Origin: Nonomuraea helvata
GTDB lineage: Bacteria > Actinomycetota > Actinomycetes > Streptosporangiales > Streptosporangiaceae
Direction: 5' to 3'
DNA length: 64,000 bases
Assembly: GCF_039535785.1 (NCBI RefSeq)
Contig: NZ_BAAAXV010000009.1
Span: 806,001-870,000 of the forward strand
The notes under the pieces are model-generated. The model did no database searches. It was not told the DNA's origin and saw only the letters and a list, made by a program, of their open reading frames with translations. The stretch's first letter is position 1, and each line of letters opens with the position of its first letter. Shown piece after piece: positions 25,677 through 34,800 of this stretch. The position numbers and the translations under genes were made by a program.

Positions 25677-27937
25677 CGGACATCTCGCGAAAGGACCGCC
25701 TGCGCTTCCGCCTGTCCCGGCTCTCCAAGCAGGCCGGGGCACACCTGCCCGAGCTGGGGCTGGGCGGCCTGGTGACGGCGGGCGGCACGGCCCTGCTGCT
25801 GCAGGAGAAGCTGATGGAGCGGGTGGCGGAGTGGCTGCCGCCCTGGCTGCTCGTCATCCTGATCCTCTCGCTGCCGGTCGCCACGGGCTGGCTCACCCAC
25901 GTCGTACGCAGCCGCCGCAGACCCGAGCCCCAGCCGATCTTCCACCGCCAGCCGTTCCCCGACAGGATCGACGGGCTCGTCGGCAGGGACGCCGAGATCC
26001 AGCAGGTCCAGGAGCGCGCCAAGGAGCGCGGGATCGTCGTCGTGCAGGGCGCGATGGGCATGGGCACGTCCGCCGTGTCGATCGCGGCCACCTGGGGCCT
26101 GACCGCCGACGCCCGCAAGCAGCGGTACGCCGACCTCCGCGGCCCCGACAGGGACCGCCCGGAGACGCCGCTGAGCGTGGCCCAGCGCGTCCTGCGTACC
26201 CTCGACCGGCCGCCCGGCGCCATCCAGGAGCCGCAGGACGCGACCGCGCAGGTGATGGAGGCGCTCACCGGCACCGACCGGGTGCTCCTGCTCGACAACG
26301 TCAGCACGTGGAGCCAGGTCGCCTGGCTGCCGCCCAGGGTGCCGGGCGCGCACATCGTGGTGGCGGGGACGTTCGCCGACGAGCTGCCGCAGCACGTCGA
26401 GCCGATCCAGCTCGGCCCGCTCTCCCCGGAGGACGGGCGGCGGCTGCTGACCCGCCACGTCGGCGAGGAACGCGCCAACCGCGACCCCAAGGCGCTGGGA
26501 CTGCTGGTGGACGCCTGCCTCGGCACCCCGCTGGAGATCATCAGGATCGGCCGCTGGCTCGCCCGCAACCGCAAGGTCACGCTCCAGGGCCTGGTCGACG
26601 ACCTGCGGAGCGTGTCCGTCGACAAGATGCTCGACTTCGTGCTCGAGCGGAGCATCACGCAGCTCAGACCGATGGCCCAGCAGCTGATCGTCCTGCTGGC
26701 GGGGCTGCCGATCGCCGAGGTGGACCACCTGGCGGCCGCCGCGCTGCTCGGCGTGCCCTCGGCCGAGGACGCCATCGGGGAGCTGGCCGACCTGGGCCTC
26801 GTCGAGAACGTCCGCATGACGCGCGTCCGGGTGGCCGGCGCGTTCCGCCGTGGCGGCACCCCGCTGGAGGCCGCGGCCTGGCGGCGCCTGGTCGAGCACT
26901 TCGCCGACCGCGCCGGCACGTACGGCGCCCTGCTGCCGGGCGAGGAGGCCCGCGCCTGGTTCGCGATCGAGGACCGGGTGCTGCTGCAGGTGCTGGCGTT
27001 CGAGGGCCCGGTGCCCAAGACCGCGCGGGCGCTGGCGCGGATCGCGGACGGGCTGGAGACGTGGTTCCGGCTCGAGCAGCGGCACGAGGACCGGCTGCGG
27101 GCGGCGGAGGCGCTGGCCAGGGCGGCCAAGGCGATCGGCGACGAGCACGTGCAGGCGACGGCGGAGCTGCGCCAGTGCGCGATCCTGCTCACCTGGGGCG
27201 ACCCGCGCAAGGCGCGCCAGCACTTCGACCAAGCGGCGGCGCTGCGCGTCAAGGTGGAGTCGTGGCCCGCCGAGCTGCACCTGCAGCACGCGGCCATCCT
27301 GCTGGCCGGCGGCGACGAGTTCACCGCCGTCGAGTCCGCACTCGTACGCTACGGGCAGGCGCTGTCCGGCGGCGACTTCGCGGGACACTCGATCCGGCTG
27401 ACCAACGTGGCCGCGCTGCTGCTGCGCAAGGGCCAGACGCTCGACCACGACGGACGCGGCACCGAGGCGCGACGCCTGTACGTCGACGCCCGCGCCGTCC
27501 TGTACGAGTCGCTCGCCCTGGCGGAGCGGGCCTCGGACCCGAGCGCGGCGGCACACGCGCAGGAGCTGCTCGCGCTCGCGCACCACTACCTGGACCAGCC
27601 CCACGACGCCAAGTCCCACCTGAAGGAGGCCGAGCGGCTCTACGCGGAGAGCGCGGACGAGGTCGGGCGGGCCCGCTGCCTCGTGCAGCGGGCCGTGGCG
27701 CTGCTGGACCAGCCCGATCACCGGCAGGACGAGGTGGTCGCCCTGCTGGAGGAGGCCGAGCCGCGGCTGCCCCCCGCAGGGGTGAGCATGGCGCTGACCC
27801 ACCTGCACCTGGCCCGGCTGCGGCCCGACCGGGCCGCGGAGCACCGGGCGGCCGGGCTGGCGGCGCTGGCCCCTTGGGACGGGATCGCCGAGCCGCGTCA
27901 GGTCAGCGAGTTGCGGGCGAGCTTATCGGCTCTCTGA
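25673..27937 (+). CDS. membrane-anchored STAND-like/TPR protein with substituted P-loop
   Basis: The ATG at 25673 overlaps the permease stop. The 754-residue product has one or two N-terminal helices (about 30-45 and 55-78), a basic RSRRR stop, a STAND-type NTPase domain (about 100-400) and TPR-like helical repeats (about 440-740). Residues 126-133 read GAMGMGTS: Thr takes the place of the Walker A Lys, while a Walker B-like LLLDN remains near 205. It resembles the NB-ARC part of the protein at 16732. It ends the importer-like operon and could relay occupancy of the permease to a cytoplasmic partner (inference). Confidence 0.82.
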   Translation: MTDISRKDRLRFRLSRLSKQAGAHLPELGLGGLVTAGGTALLLQEKLMERVAEWLPPWLLVILILSLPVATGWLTHVVRSRRRPEPQPIFHRQPFPDRIDGLVGRDAEIQQVQERAKERGIVVVQGAMGMGTSAVSIAATWGLTADARKQRYADLRGPDRDRPETPLSVAQRVLRTLDRPPGAIQEPQDATAQVMEALTGTDRVLLLDNVSTWSQVAWLPPRVPGAHIVVAGTFADELPQHVEPIQLGPLSPEDGRRLLTRHVGEERANRDPKALGLLVDACLGTPLEIIRIGRWLARNRKVTLQGLVDDLRSVSVDKMLDFVLERSITQLRPMAQQLIVLLAGLPIAEVDHLAAAALLGVPSAEDAIGELADLGLVENVRMTRVRVAGAFRRGGTPLEAAAWRRLVEHFADRAGTYGALLPGEEARAWFAIEDRVLLQVLAFEGPVPKTARALARIADGLETWFRLEQRHEDRLRAAEALARAAKAIGDEHVQATAELRQCAILLTWGDPRKARQHFDQAAALRVKVESWPAELHLQHAAILLAGGDEFTAVESALVRYGQALSGGDFAGHSIRLTNVAALLLRKGQTLDHDGRGTEARRLYVDARAVLYESLALAERASDPSAAAHAQELLALAHHYLDQPHDAKSHLKEAERLYAESADEVGRARCLVQRAVALLDQPDHRQDEVVALLEEAEPRLPPAGVSMALTHLHLARLRPDRAAEHRAAGLAALAPWDGIAEPRQVSELRASLSAL

Positions 27938-27939
27938 GC

Positions 27940-28635
27940 TCACACCTGGATGGTGGCCAGGGTGCGGCCCTCGAAGGTCTCGACCGTGAAGTGGTTCAGC
28001 TCCGACTCCGGGAGGCTGGTGCCGCCGTGCAGCAGCAGGGGGTCGGGGGAGCCGGGCACGCCGTACCCCTTGTCGGGGACGCCCCAGCTCGCCACCGTCT
28101 CCGAGCGGCCGTCGTCGCCCACCGCCATGAGCCGGCACTGCAGCGGCCCCTTGACGCCCTTGAGCTCCAGCGCGACGTGGGTGCCCCAGCCCTTGTCCTC
28201 CAGGCCGACGACGGCGGACACGCCGGTGGCCGGGTCGGCGGCGGAGTACGTGTTGCCGGTCATGAGGAGCGCGCGGGCCGGGCTGTGGATGCTGTCGGGG
28301 TTCGGGCCGCCGGTCACCGAACTGACCGCGAGGAACACGCCGGCCGCGACGACGAGGCAGGCGGCGGCGGACATGAACGCGCGGTGCAGCCGCCGGCGGC
28401 GGCGCTCGGTGGCGGCGCGGCGTACCAGGAGCGACTCGACCTCGTGCTCGGGCGGTTGGGGCAGGAGATCGTCCGGGTGCACGCCCTTGATCAGCTCCCC
28501 CATCGCCGCGAACGCCCCGGCCTCCTCAGCGCAGCTCGCGCAGCCGCTCAGGTGACGTTCGAACTCGGCGCGTTCCTCCTCGCTGAGCAGGCCGAGCGCG
28601 TACGCGGCCACGTCCTCGTGACGCACCTCCGTCAT
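27940..28635 (-). CDS. zinc-type anti-sigma factor, membrane-bound
   Basis: A 231-residue protein with His28, Cys32 and Cys35 (HLSGCASC) in the N-terminal zinc domain, a membrane helix (about 86-106) and an outer domain of about 120 residues (GDDGRSETVASWGV near 175). It pairs with the sigma factor at 28747-29271 and is a paralogue of the anti-sigma factor at 13378-14226. Its stop is only 2 bases from the stop of the convergent STAND-like gene. A 111-base gap separates it from the sigma gene, where a duplicated sigma tail lies. Confidence 0.87.
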   Translation of the reverse strand: MTEVRHEDVAAYALGLLSEEERAEFERHLSGCASCAEEAGAFAAMGELIKGVHPDDLLPQPPEHEVESLLVRRAATERRRRRLHRAFMSAAACLVVAAGVFLAVSSVTGGPNPDSIHSPARALLMTGNTYSAADPATGVSAVVGLEDKGWGTHVALELKGVKGPLQCRLMAVGDDGRSETVASWGVPDKGYGVPGSPDPLLLHGGTSLPESELNHFTVETFEGRTLATIQV

Positions 28636-28662
28636 GAGCGCGTCACCTCCTGCCTGCTGTCG

Positions 28663-28771
28663 TGACGCGGCTCCTGTGTCATGGCAACGTCACCCCCCTT
28701 TCCCCGTGACTTCCGTTGCGACTTTCCCGGTGACGCGGCTCCCCTGTCATGGCAGCGTCACCCCCCGTTCC
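28663..28771 (-). repeat. duplicated 3' end of the sigma gene
   Basis: A 41-base segment occurs at 28663-28703 and again at 28731-28771 with about four mismatches (both start TGACGCGGCTCC and contain GGCA-CGTCACCCCCC). The second copy covers the sigma stop codon and its last codons; the first lies in the gap before the anti-sigma gene. This is a partial tandem duplication 68 bases apart. Confidence 0.75.
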
Positions 28772-29271
28772 TCCAGCGCGACCCGTAACGCCCGCATGGC
28801 GTAGTAGACGCGGGACTTCACCGTGCCCACCGGCACGCCGATGGTCTCCGCGGCCTCCTGGACGGTGCGATCCAGCAGGAACGTCTCCGTGAGCACCTGG
28901 CGGTGGGCCGGCGAGAGCGAGAGCATCGCGTCCGTCACGACGATCTCGCGGAGCAGCCGCTCGTCCTCCGCCGCGACGGCGTTGGCGCGTTCCGGGACGT
29001 CCTCGACGGTGTCGAGGGGGCGCGAGCCGGAGCGCCGCCGGTTGTCGATCACCACTCTGCGGGCCACCGTCGCCAGCCAGGGCATCAGCGAGCCGGAGTC
29101 GGTACGCAGGTCGTGGAGGTTGCGCCAGGCGCGTACCAGGGTCTCTTGCACGACGTCCTCGGCCCAGCGCCGATCGCCCCCCGTCAGGCGGACGGCGAAG
29201 GCCATCAAGGGGGCGCCGTACTCGCGGTACAGGGCTCGGACCATGGCTTCGTCGGTTACGCGGTGATTCAC
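28747..29271 (-). CDS. ECF sigma factor
   Basis: A GTG at 29271 starts a 174-residue sigma factor. Region 2 (MAFAVRLTGGDRRWAEDVVQETLVRAWRN, about 23-51) and region 4 (about 115-170, with VPVGTVKSRVYYAMRALRVALEERG) are clear. It is closest within the window to the sigma factor at 14223-14780. The anti-sigma gene follows on the same strand. Unlike that paralogue, sigma and anti-sigma are not overlapped because of the inserted duplication. Confidence 0.9.
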   Translation of the reverse strand: MNHRVTDEAMVRALYREYGAPLMAFAVRLTGGDRRWAEDVVQETLVRAWRNLHDLRTDSGSLMPWLATVARRVVIDNRRRSGSRPLDTVEDVPERANAVAAEDERLLREIVVTDAMLSLSPAHRQVLTETFLLDRTVQEAAETIGVPVGTVKSRVYYAMRALRVALEERGVTLP

Positions 29272-29443
29272 GCCTCGGGCTCCTCGCGCTGCGGATAATC
29301 CCGAAATATCCCGCTGATATTGGACTTCTCACTGTAGCCAGCAGAAGAGCCGGGGGTTGGCACTTTGCGAATGCGGGCACTTCCGCGCGAGCTGTCCGGT
29401 TACACGACCCGGCGCGGTGGCCGTGTGACGCGGCGCGGCCGGA
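29272..29443 (-). promoter_or_regulatory. intergenic region upstream of the sigma gene
   Basis: The 172 bases contain a short direct repeat on the minus strand (CGGGATATTT then CGGGATTAT, about 29295-29315), close before the sigma start, which may be a promoter element. The remainder, after the phosphatase stop on its other side, shows nothing clear. Confidence 0.3.
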
Positions 29444-31816
29444 TCAGTGGAGTTGGATGCCGACCAGGCAGGTGTCGTCGTCGGTGTCGGAGTTGCTGTG
29501 GGTGAGCAGGTAGTCGAGGCGGTGTTCCAGCGTGGACGTGGGCCGCGTCGCCGTCCGCAGGAGTTGCTCCTGTGAGTGGTGCAGGTCGCGGTCACGGCGC
29601 TCGATCAGTCCGTCGGTGTACATCAGGATGATGTCGCCCTGCTCGAGCTGGACCTGCCCCTCGTCGTAGTCGGCCTCGGACACCGCGCCGAGCAGAACCC
29701 CGCCGATCATGTCCATCTCCACCGCCTCGTCCCGCCTGATGAGGATGGGGGGCAGGTGTCCGGCCCTGGCCCAGCGCAGGACCCGGGTCTGGGGGTCGTA
29801 GAGCGCGCAGATGGCGGTGGCCGTGACGTTCTCGGTGAGGTGGTGGGCGACCAGGTTCAGCCAGCCCAGCATCTGGCTGGGGCCGGCGCCGGTGGCCGCC
29901 AGGCCACGCAGCGCGTTGCGCAGGACGACCATGCCGGTGGCCGCCTCGATCCCGTGGCCGGCGACGTCACCCACCGACAGCAGGATCTGCTTCGACGGCA
30001 GGACGGCGGCGTCGTACCAGTCGCCGCCGACCAGATGCTCGTGCTCGGCCGGCCGGTAGCGGACGGCGATGTTCAGGTCGAAGGCCTCCATCGGCCCTCG
30101 GGTGGGCGGCATGATGGCCCGCTGCAGTTGCAGAGCCAGCCGGTTGCGCTCGGCGGCTTGCTGCTCGCTGTGGGCGAGCTGGTCGCGGGTGGCGGCGAGC
30201 GCCACCTCCGTCCAGTGCTGGGAGGAGATGTCCTGGAACGCGCCCCTGATGGCCAGCAGCCTTCCGTCGGGGGCGAGGACGGGGTCGGCGACCACGCGGA
30301 TGTGCCGGGCGATGCCGTCCGGCCGCTGCAACCGGAACGTGGTGGAGTCCGGCAGACGGTGATGCAGCAGCTTGCGCAGGAAGCGGCCGATGGCATCGGC
30401 GTCGTCGGGGTGGGCGTAGTCGGCGAGCTGCTCCAGCGGGATGGGAGGCTGGCCCGGTTCCAGCCCGTGAAGGGTGTAGAGCTGGCTGCTCCAGGCGATC
30501 TCCCCGGTGAGCACGTCCTCCTCGAACGCCCCGATGCGGCCCAGGCGCTGGGCATGCTGGAGCAGGCTGGCCAGGCGTGCCGACTCGTCCTGCAGCCGCC
30601 AGATCAACAGCACGCCCTCGCCGTGACGGGTGACGCTGACCGTGGCGATGTTGTCCAGCGGTACCTGGTCCACCAGCGCCGTGATCGTCATCTGGTCGGC
30701 GATGAACGGCTCGCCGGTCGCGTGCACGCGCTCGATCATCGAGAACAGCCCGCCTTCGTCGGCGGCCAGCGGGTACGCCTCCAGCATCAGGGCGCCGCTG
30801 ACGACGCCGGCCGGGCGGCCGGCCGGATCGACGAAGCGGGGGTTGATGTGGCTGATGCGGAAATCGGCGAGATTGCCGTCACCGTCAAGATGCGGCGTCA
30901 GCACCAAGGCGGCGTCCGGCAGCGCGTCGGCCAGGTTGGTCAGCTCCGCCAGGCCCAGCGTGTTGCCGGAGCCGGCGGGCAGTTCGAGGGTGTGCGCGCA
31001 CAGGTCGGCCAGGGCCTCGACCTGCCTGATCACCTGCGGCGGCTGCGGCTCCAGCGGAGCCGGCCAGCCGATCTCCAACACGCCCAGGATGCGTCCGCCG
31101 GTCCCTGCCGGCACGGCCACCCGCCCCCCGTCCGGCGCCTCACGCATCCCGATCGAGGGCAGGCCGACCTCGCTGAGCGCCCGCGTCCACAGGGACTCCC
31201 GCTCGATCAGCGCACGCTGGGCGGGAGTGGCGACGCCCGGCGGGACATAGCGCCACCGCCGGGCCTCCGCCGCGGTGAATCCGGCATGGCCCACCAGGGT
31301 GAGGGAGGCGTCGGGTCCCGCCGCCCAGATGGCCACACCCGTCGCTCCCAGCGGCGCGAGAGCGTGCTCCAGCAACGACTGCGCCACAGCCTGGGACTCG
31401 GTGGCCGTCATCATGCCGATCTCGGCCGAACGCAGCCGGACCGCCACATCGGCCACCTCGCGGGGGCTCCGTCCCGACCGCGTCGCATCCAGGAAGTCAC
31501 GCGCGGTGTGGCTGATGCGGTCGCGCGCCGCCTGGTTGATGATGTCGGCGGCCAGTTCGAGCTGGGTCAAGTCCGCCTGTTCCGCGAGAGTGGCGAGCTG
31601 CTGCGCGGCCGCGGTCGGGCCGCACTGCAGCCGTTCGACCAGGATGCCTTTGGCCACCTCGATCAGGGCACGCCCGTCGGCGGCGCGCTGGGCACGCCGG
31701 ATCTCCTCACGCAGTCGTTCGACGGTGGCCGCCAGCCGCCCCACGTTCGTGACGGCGTCGGCTGCCGCACGGCCGTCCCGGGAGAGGGGGGCGGGTGGCT
31801 GCTGATGGCTTTGCAA
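29444..31816 (-). CDS. ANTAR-GAF-PAS-PAS-SpoIIE (PP2C) phosphatase
   Basis: A TTG at 31816 with AAGGAG upstream starts a 790-residue cytoplasmic protein. An ANTAR-like RNA-binding segment (about 45-95, ALIEVAKGILVERLQCG) is followed by a GAF domain (about 130-275), two PAS regions (about 285-410 and 425-555), a short coiled coil and a SpoIIE/PP2C serine phosphatase. Metal-binding motifs are intact: GGDWYDA, GDVAGHG, YTDGLIERR and DDDTCLV. Such phosphatases dephosphorylate anti-anti-sigma factors. No STAS protein is nearby. It lies 42 bases behind the poly-HAMP kinase gene, likely co-transcribed. Confidence 0.88.
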   Translation of the reverse strand: MQSHQQPPAPLSRDGRAAADAVTNVGRLAATVERLREEIRRAQRAADGRALIEVAKGILVERLQCGPTAAAQQLATLAEQADLTQLELAADIINQAARDRISHTARDFLDATRSGRSPREVADVAVRLRSAEIGMMTATESQAVAQSLLEHALAPLGATGVAIWAAGPDASLTLVGHAGFTAAEARRWRYVPPGVATPAQRALIERESLWTRALSEVGLPSIGMREAPDGGRVAVPAGTGGRILGVLEIGWPAPLEPQPPQVIRQVEALADLCAHTLELPAGSGNTLGLAELTNLADALPDAALVLTPHLDGDGNLADFRISHINPRFVDPAGRPAGVVSGALMLEAYPLAADEGGLFSMIERVHATGEPFIADQMTITALVDQVPLDNIATVSVTRHGEGVLLIWRLQDESARLASLLQHAQRLGRIGAFEEDVLTGEIAWSSQLYTLHGLEPGQPPIPLEQLADYAHPDDADAIGRFLRKLLHHRLPDSTTFRLQRPDGIARHIRVVADPVLAPDGRLLAIRGAFQDISSQHWTEVALAATRDQLAHSEQQAAERNRLALQLQRAIMPPTRGPMEAFDLNIAVRYRPAEHEHLVGGDWYDAAVLPSKQILLSVGDVAGHGIEAATGMVVLRNALRGLAATGAGPSQMLGWLNLVAHHLTENVTATAICALYDPQTRVLRWARAGHLPPILIRRDEAVEMDMIGGVLLGAVSEADYDEGQVQLEQGDIILMYTDGLIERRDRDLHHSQEQLLRTATRPTSTLEHRLDYLLTHSNSDTDDDTCLVGIQLH

Positions 31817-31858
31817 CTTCGGATGCTCCTTGCCGGTGAGCTGCGACCTTGGTGAGCG

Positions 31859-34800
31859 TCAGGCGTTGAGACAGTGCCGGATCCGATCGACGAGATGGCC
31901 GATCTCGACGGGCTTGGTGACGTAGTCACTGGCCCCGGCCGCGATGCTCTTCTCCTTGTCGCCCGGCATGGCCTTGGCGGTGACCGCGATGATCGGCAGG
32001 TCGGCGTACTGCGGCATGGCCCGGATCGCGCTGGTGGCGGTGTAACCGTCCATCTCCGGCATCATCACATCCATCAGGACGAGATCGATGTCGGGGTTGG
32101 CGATCAGGGTGTCGATGCCCAGCCGGCCGTTCTCGGCGTGCAGCACCGTCATGCCGTGGCTTTCCAGCATGCTGGTGAGCGCGAACAGGTTCCGCGTGTC
32201 GTCGTCGACCACCAGGACCGTGCGGCCCGCCAGCGGGCTGTCACTCGTGACCGCTGCGGGCGCCTGCGCCGGTTCGCGCCGGATCAGCGGCGGCACCTCC
32301 CCCGCCCGATTGGCGGTGAGGTGCAGGGCGATGCGCTCACGGAGCTCGTCCAGGCTGGACAGCTGTTCGAGGGGCCGGTCCGGGGAGTGCGGGCGCAGGA
32401 TCGTCTCCTGCTGGGTGGTGCGCCAGCTGCTGTAGGCCAGGACAGGCACCCCGGCCAGGGCAGGGTCGCTCTCCATGGTCTCCAGCAGGTGGTAGGCCGC
32501 CCCCTCGGGCAGGTCGAGGTCGAGCACGATGCAGTGACAGGGCTGGTCGGCGAGCGTGGCGGCCGCCTCCTGCACCCCCGCCGCGGTGACGAGCTCGATC
32601 GTCTCGTCCCATCTTCCCGACAGCTCCGTCACGACCGTCTCGGTGACCAGGGACAGCAGCCCGCGGGGCCGCTGCTCGATCACCAGGAGCCGGCGGTGCT
32701 GCGGAGCCGGCGCCGCCGACGGGCCGGCTTCCGTGGGCTCGTCCTCTCCGGCCTCCTGCGCCTCGGCGGAGGGCTCCGCGACGAAGGCGAGTTCCTCGAA
32801 ATCAGGGTGGGCGATCGGCAGGTACAGGGTGAAGGTGCTGCCCTGGCCGGGCGCGCTCTGCGCGGTGATCGCGCCGCCGAGCAGGTGGGCGATCTCGCGG
32901 CTGATCGACAGGCCGAGCCCGGTGCCGCCGTACTTGCGGCTGGTGGTGCCGTCGGCCTGCTGGAACGCCCCGAAGATCATCTCTAGTTGATGCTCGTTGA
33001 TGCCGATGCCGGTGTCGATCACCCGGAAGGCCAGCGCCGCGCCATGGGCGCGTACGGTGGCAGGGAGCTCGCCGTGGCCGGCCGGCTCGATGCGCAGCTC
33101 GACGCCGCCCGTCTCGGTGAACTTGACCGCGTTCGACAGCAGGTTGCGCAGCACCTGGCGGAACCGCGCGTCGTCGGTCAGCAGCTCCACCGGGATGCCG
33201 GGCGCGGTGACGATCTCGAAGTCCAGGCTCTTCTGGCTCGTCATCGGCCGGAAGGTGGCCTCGACGTACTCGATCAGCCGGCGCAGGGACACCCGCTCGG
33301 GGGTGACGTCCATCTTGCCCGCCTCGACCTTGGACAGGTCGAGGATGTCGTTGATGAGCTGCAGCAGGTCCGAGCCGGCCGAATGGATGATCTCGGCGTA
33401 CTCGACCTGCTTCGGGCTGAGGTTGCGCGTGTGGTTCTGGGCCAGCAACTGGGCGAGGATGAGCAGCGAGTTGAGCGGGGTGCGCAGTTCGTGGCTCATG
33501 TTGGCCAGGAACTCGCTCTTGTACTTGGAGGCCAGCGACAGCTGGTGGGCCCGCTCCTCCAGCTCTTGGCGGGCCTGCTCGATCTGCAGGTTCTTCGCCT
33601 CGATGTCCTGGTTCTGGCTGGCCAGCAGCCGCGCCTTCTCCTCCAGCTCGGCGTTGGAGTGCTGCAGCTCCTCCTGCTGGAGCTGGAGCTGCGCGGATCG
33701 GGCCTGCAGCTCCGCGGTCAGGCGCTGGGACTCGGCCAGCAGCTCGTCGGTGCGGGCGTTGGCCACGATGGTGTTGAGGTTGACGCCGATCGTCTCGGTG
33801 AGCTGCTCGAGGTAGGACCGGTGGACCGGGGTGAACGCGTGCACCGAGGCCAGCTCGATGACACCGAGCACCTGCTCCTCGAAGATGACGGGCAGCACCA
33901 CCAGGGCGCTGGGCGGCGCCTCGCCGAGGCCGGAGGAGACCTTGACGTATCCCGGCGGGAGCTCGGTGAGGGCGATGCTCTTGCGCGTGCTCGCGACCTG
34001 GCCGACCAGCCCCTCCCCCACCCTGAAGCGGGTGGGACGGCCGGACTCGGTGGAGTAGCCGCAGGCGCTGATCAGCCGCAGCTCCTCACCGTCGGCCAGG
34101 AAGAAGGCGCCGTACTGGGCGGACACCAGCGGCGTGAGCTCGTTCATGACCAGCTCGGCCACCGTGGCCAGGTCGCGGTGCCCTTGCATGAGCCCCGACA
34201 TGCGGGCCAGGTTGGACTTGAGCCAGTCCTGATCCTCGTTGGCCCGGGTGGTCTCGCGCAGCGACCCCACCATCGAGTTGATGTTGTCCTTCAGGTCCGC
34301 CAGCTCGCCCTCGGCGTCCACGGTGATCGACCTGGTCAGATCGCCCGAGGTCACCGCGCTGGTCACCGCGGCGATGGCGCGCACCTGCCGGGTCAGGTTC
34401 CCGGCCAGCTCGTTGACGTTCTCCGTCAACCGCTTCCACGTGCCCGATACGCCCTCCACCTCGGCCTGACCGCCCAGCCGGCCCTCGCTGCCCACCTCGC
34501 GGGCCACCCGGGTCACCTCGGCGGCGAACGACGACAGCTGGTCCACCATCGTGTTGATCGTGGTCTTCAGCTCCAGGATCTCCCCGCGAGCGTCCACGTC
34601 GATCTTGCGGGTCAGGTCGCCCCTGGCCACCGCCGTGGTGACCTGGGCGATGCTGCGCACCTGGTTGGTCAGGTTGTCGGCCATGGAGTTGACGCTGTCG
34701 GTAAGGTCCTTCCAGGTGCCGGCCACGTTGGGCACCCGCGCCTGGCCGCCCAGTTGCCCCTCGGTGCCCACCTCGCGGGCCACCCGCGTCACCTCGTCGG

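Noticed and set aside
29576..31855. 759-codon antisense frame across the phosphatase
   Set aside because: Low-complexity shadow; the minus-strand protein has full PP2C motifs.
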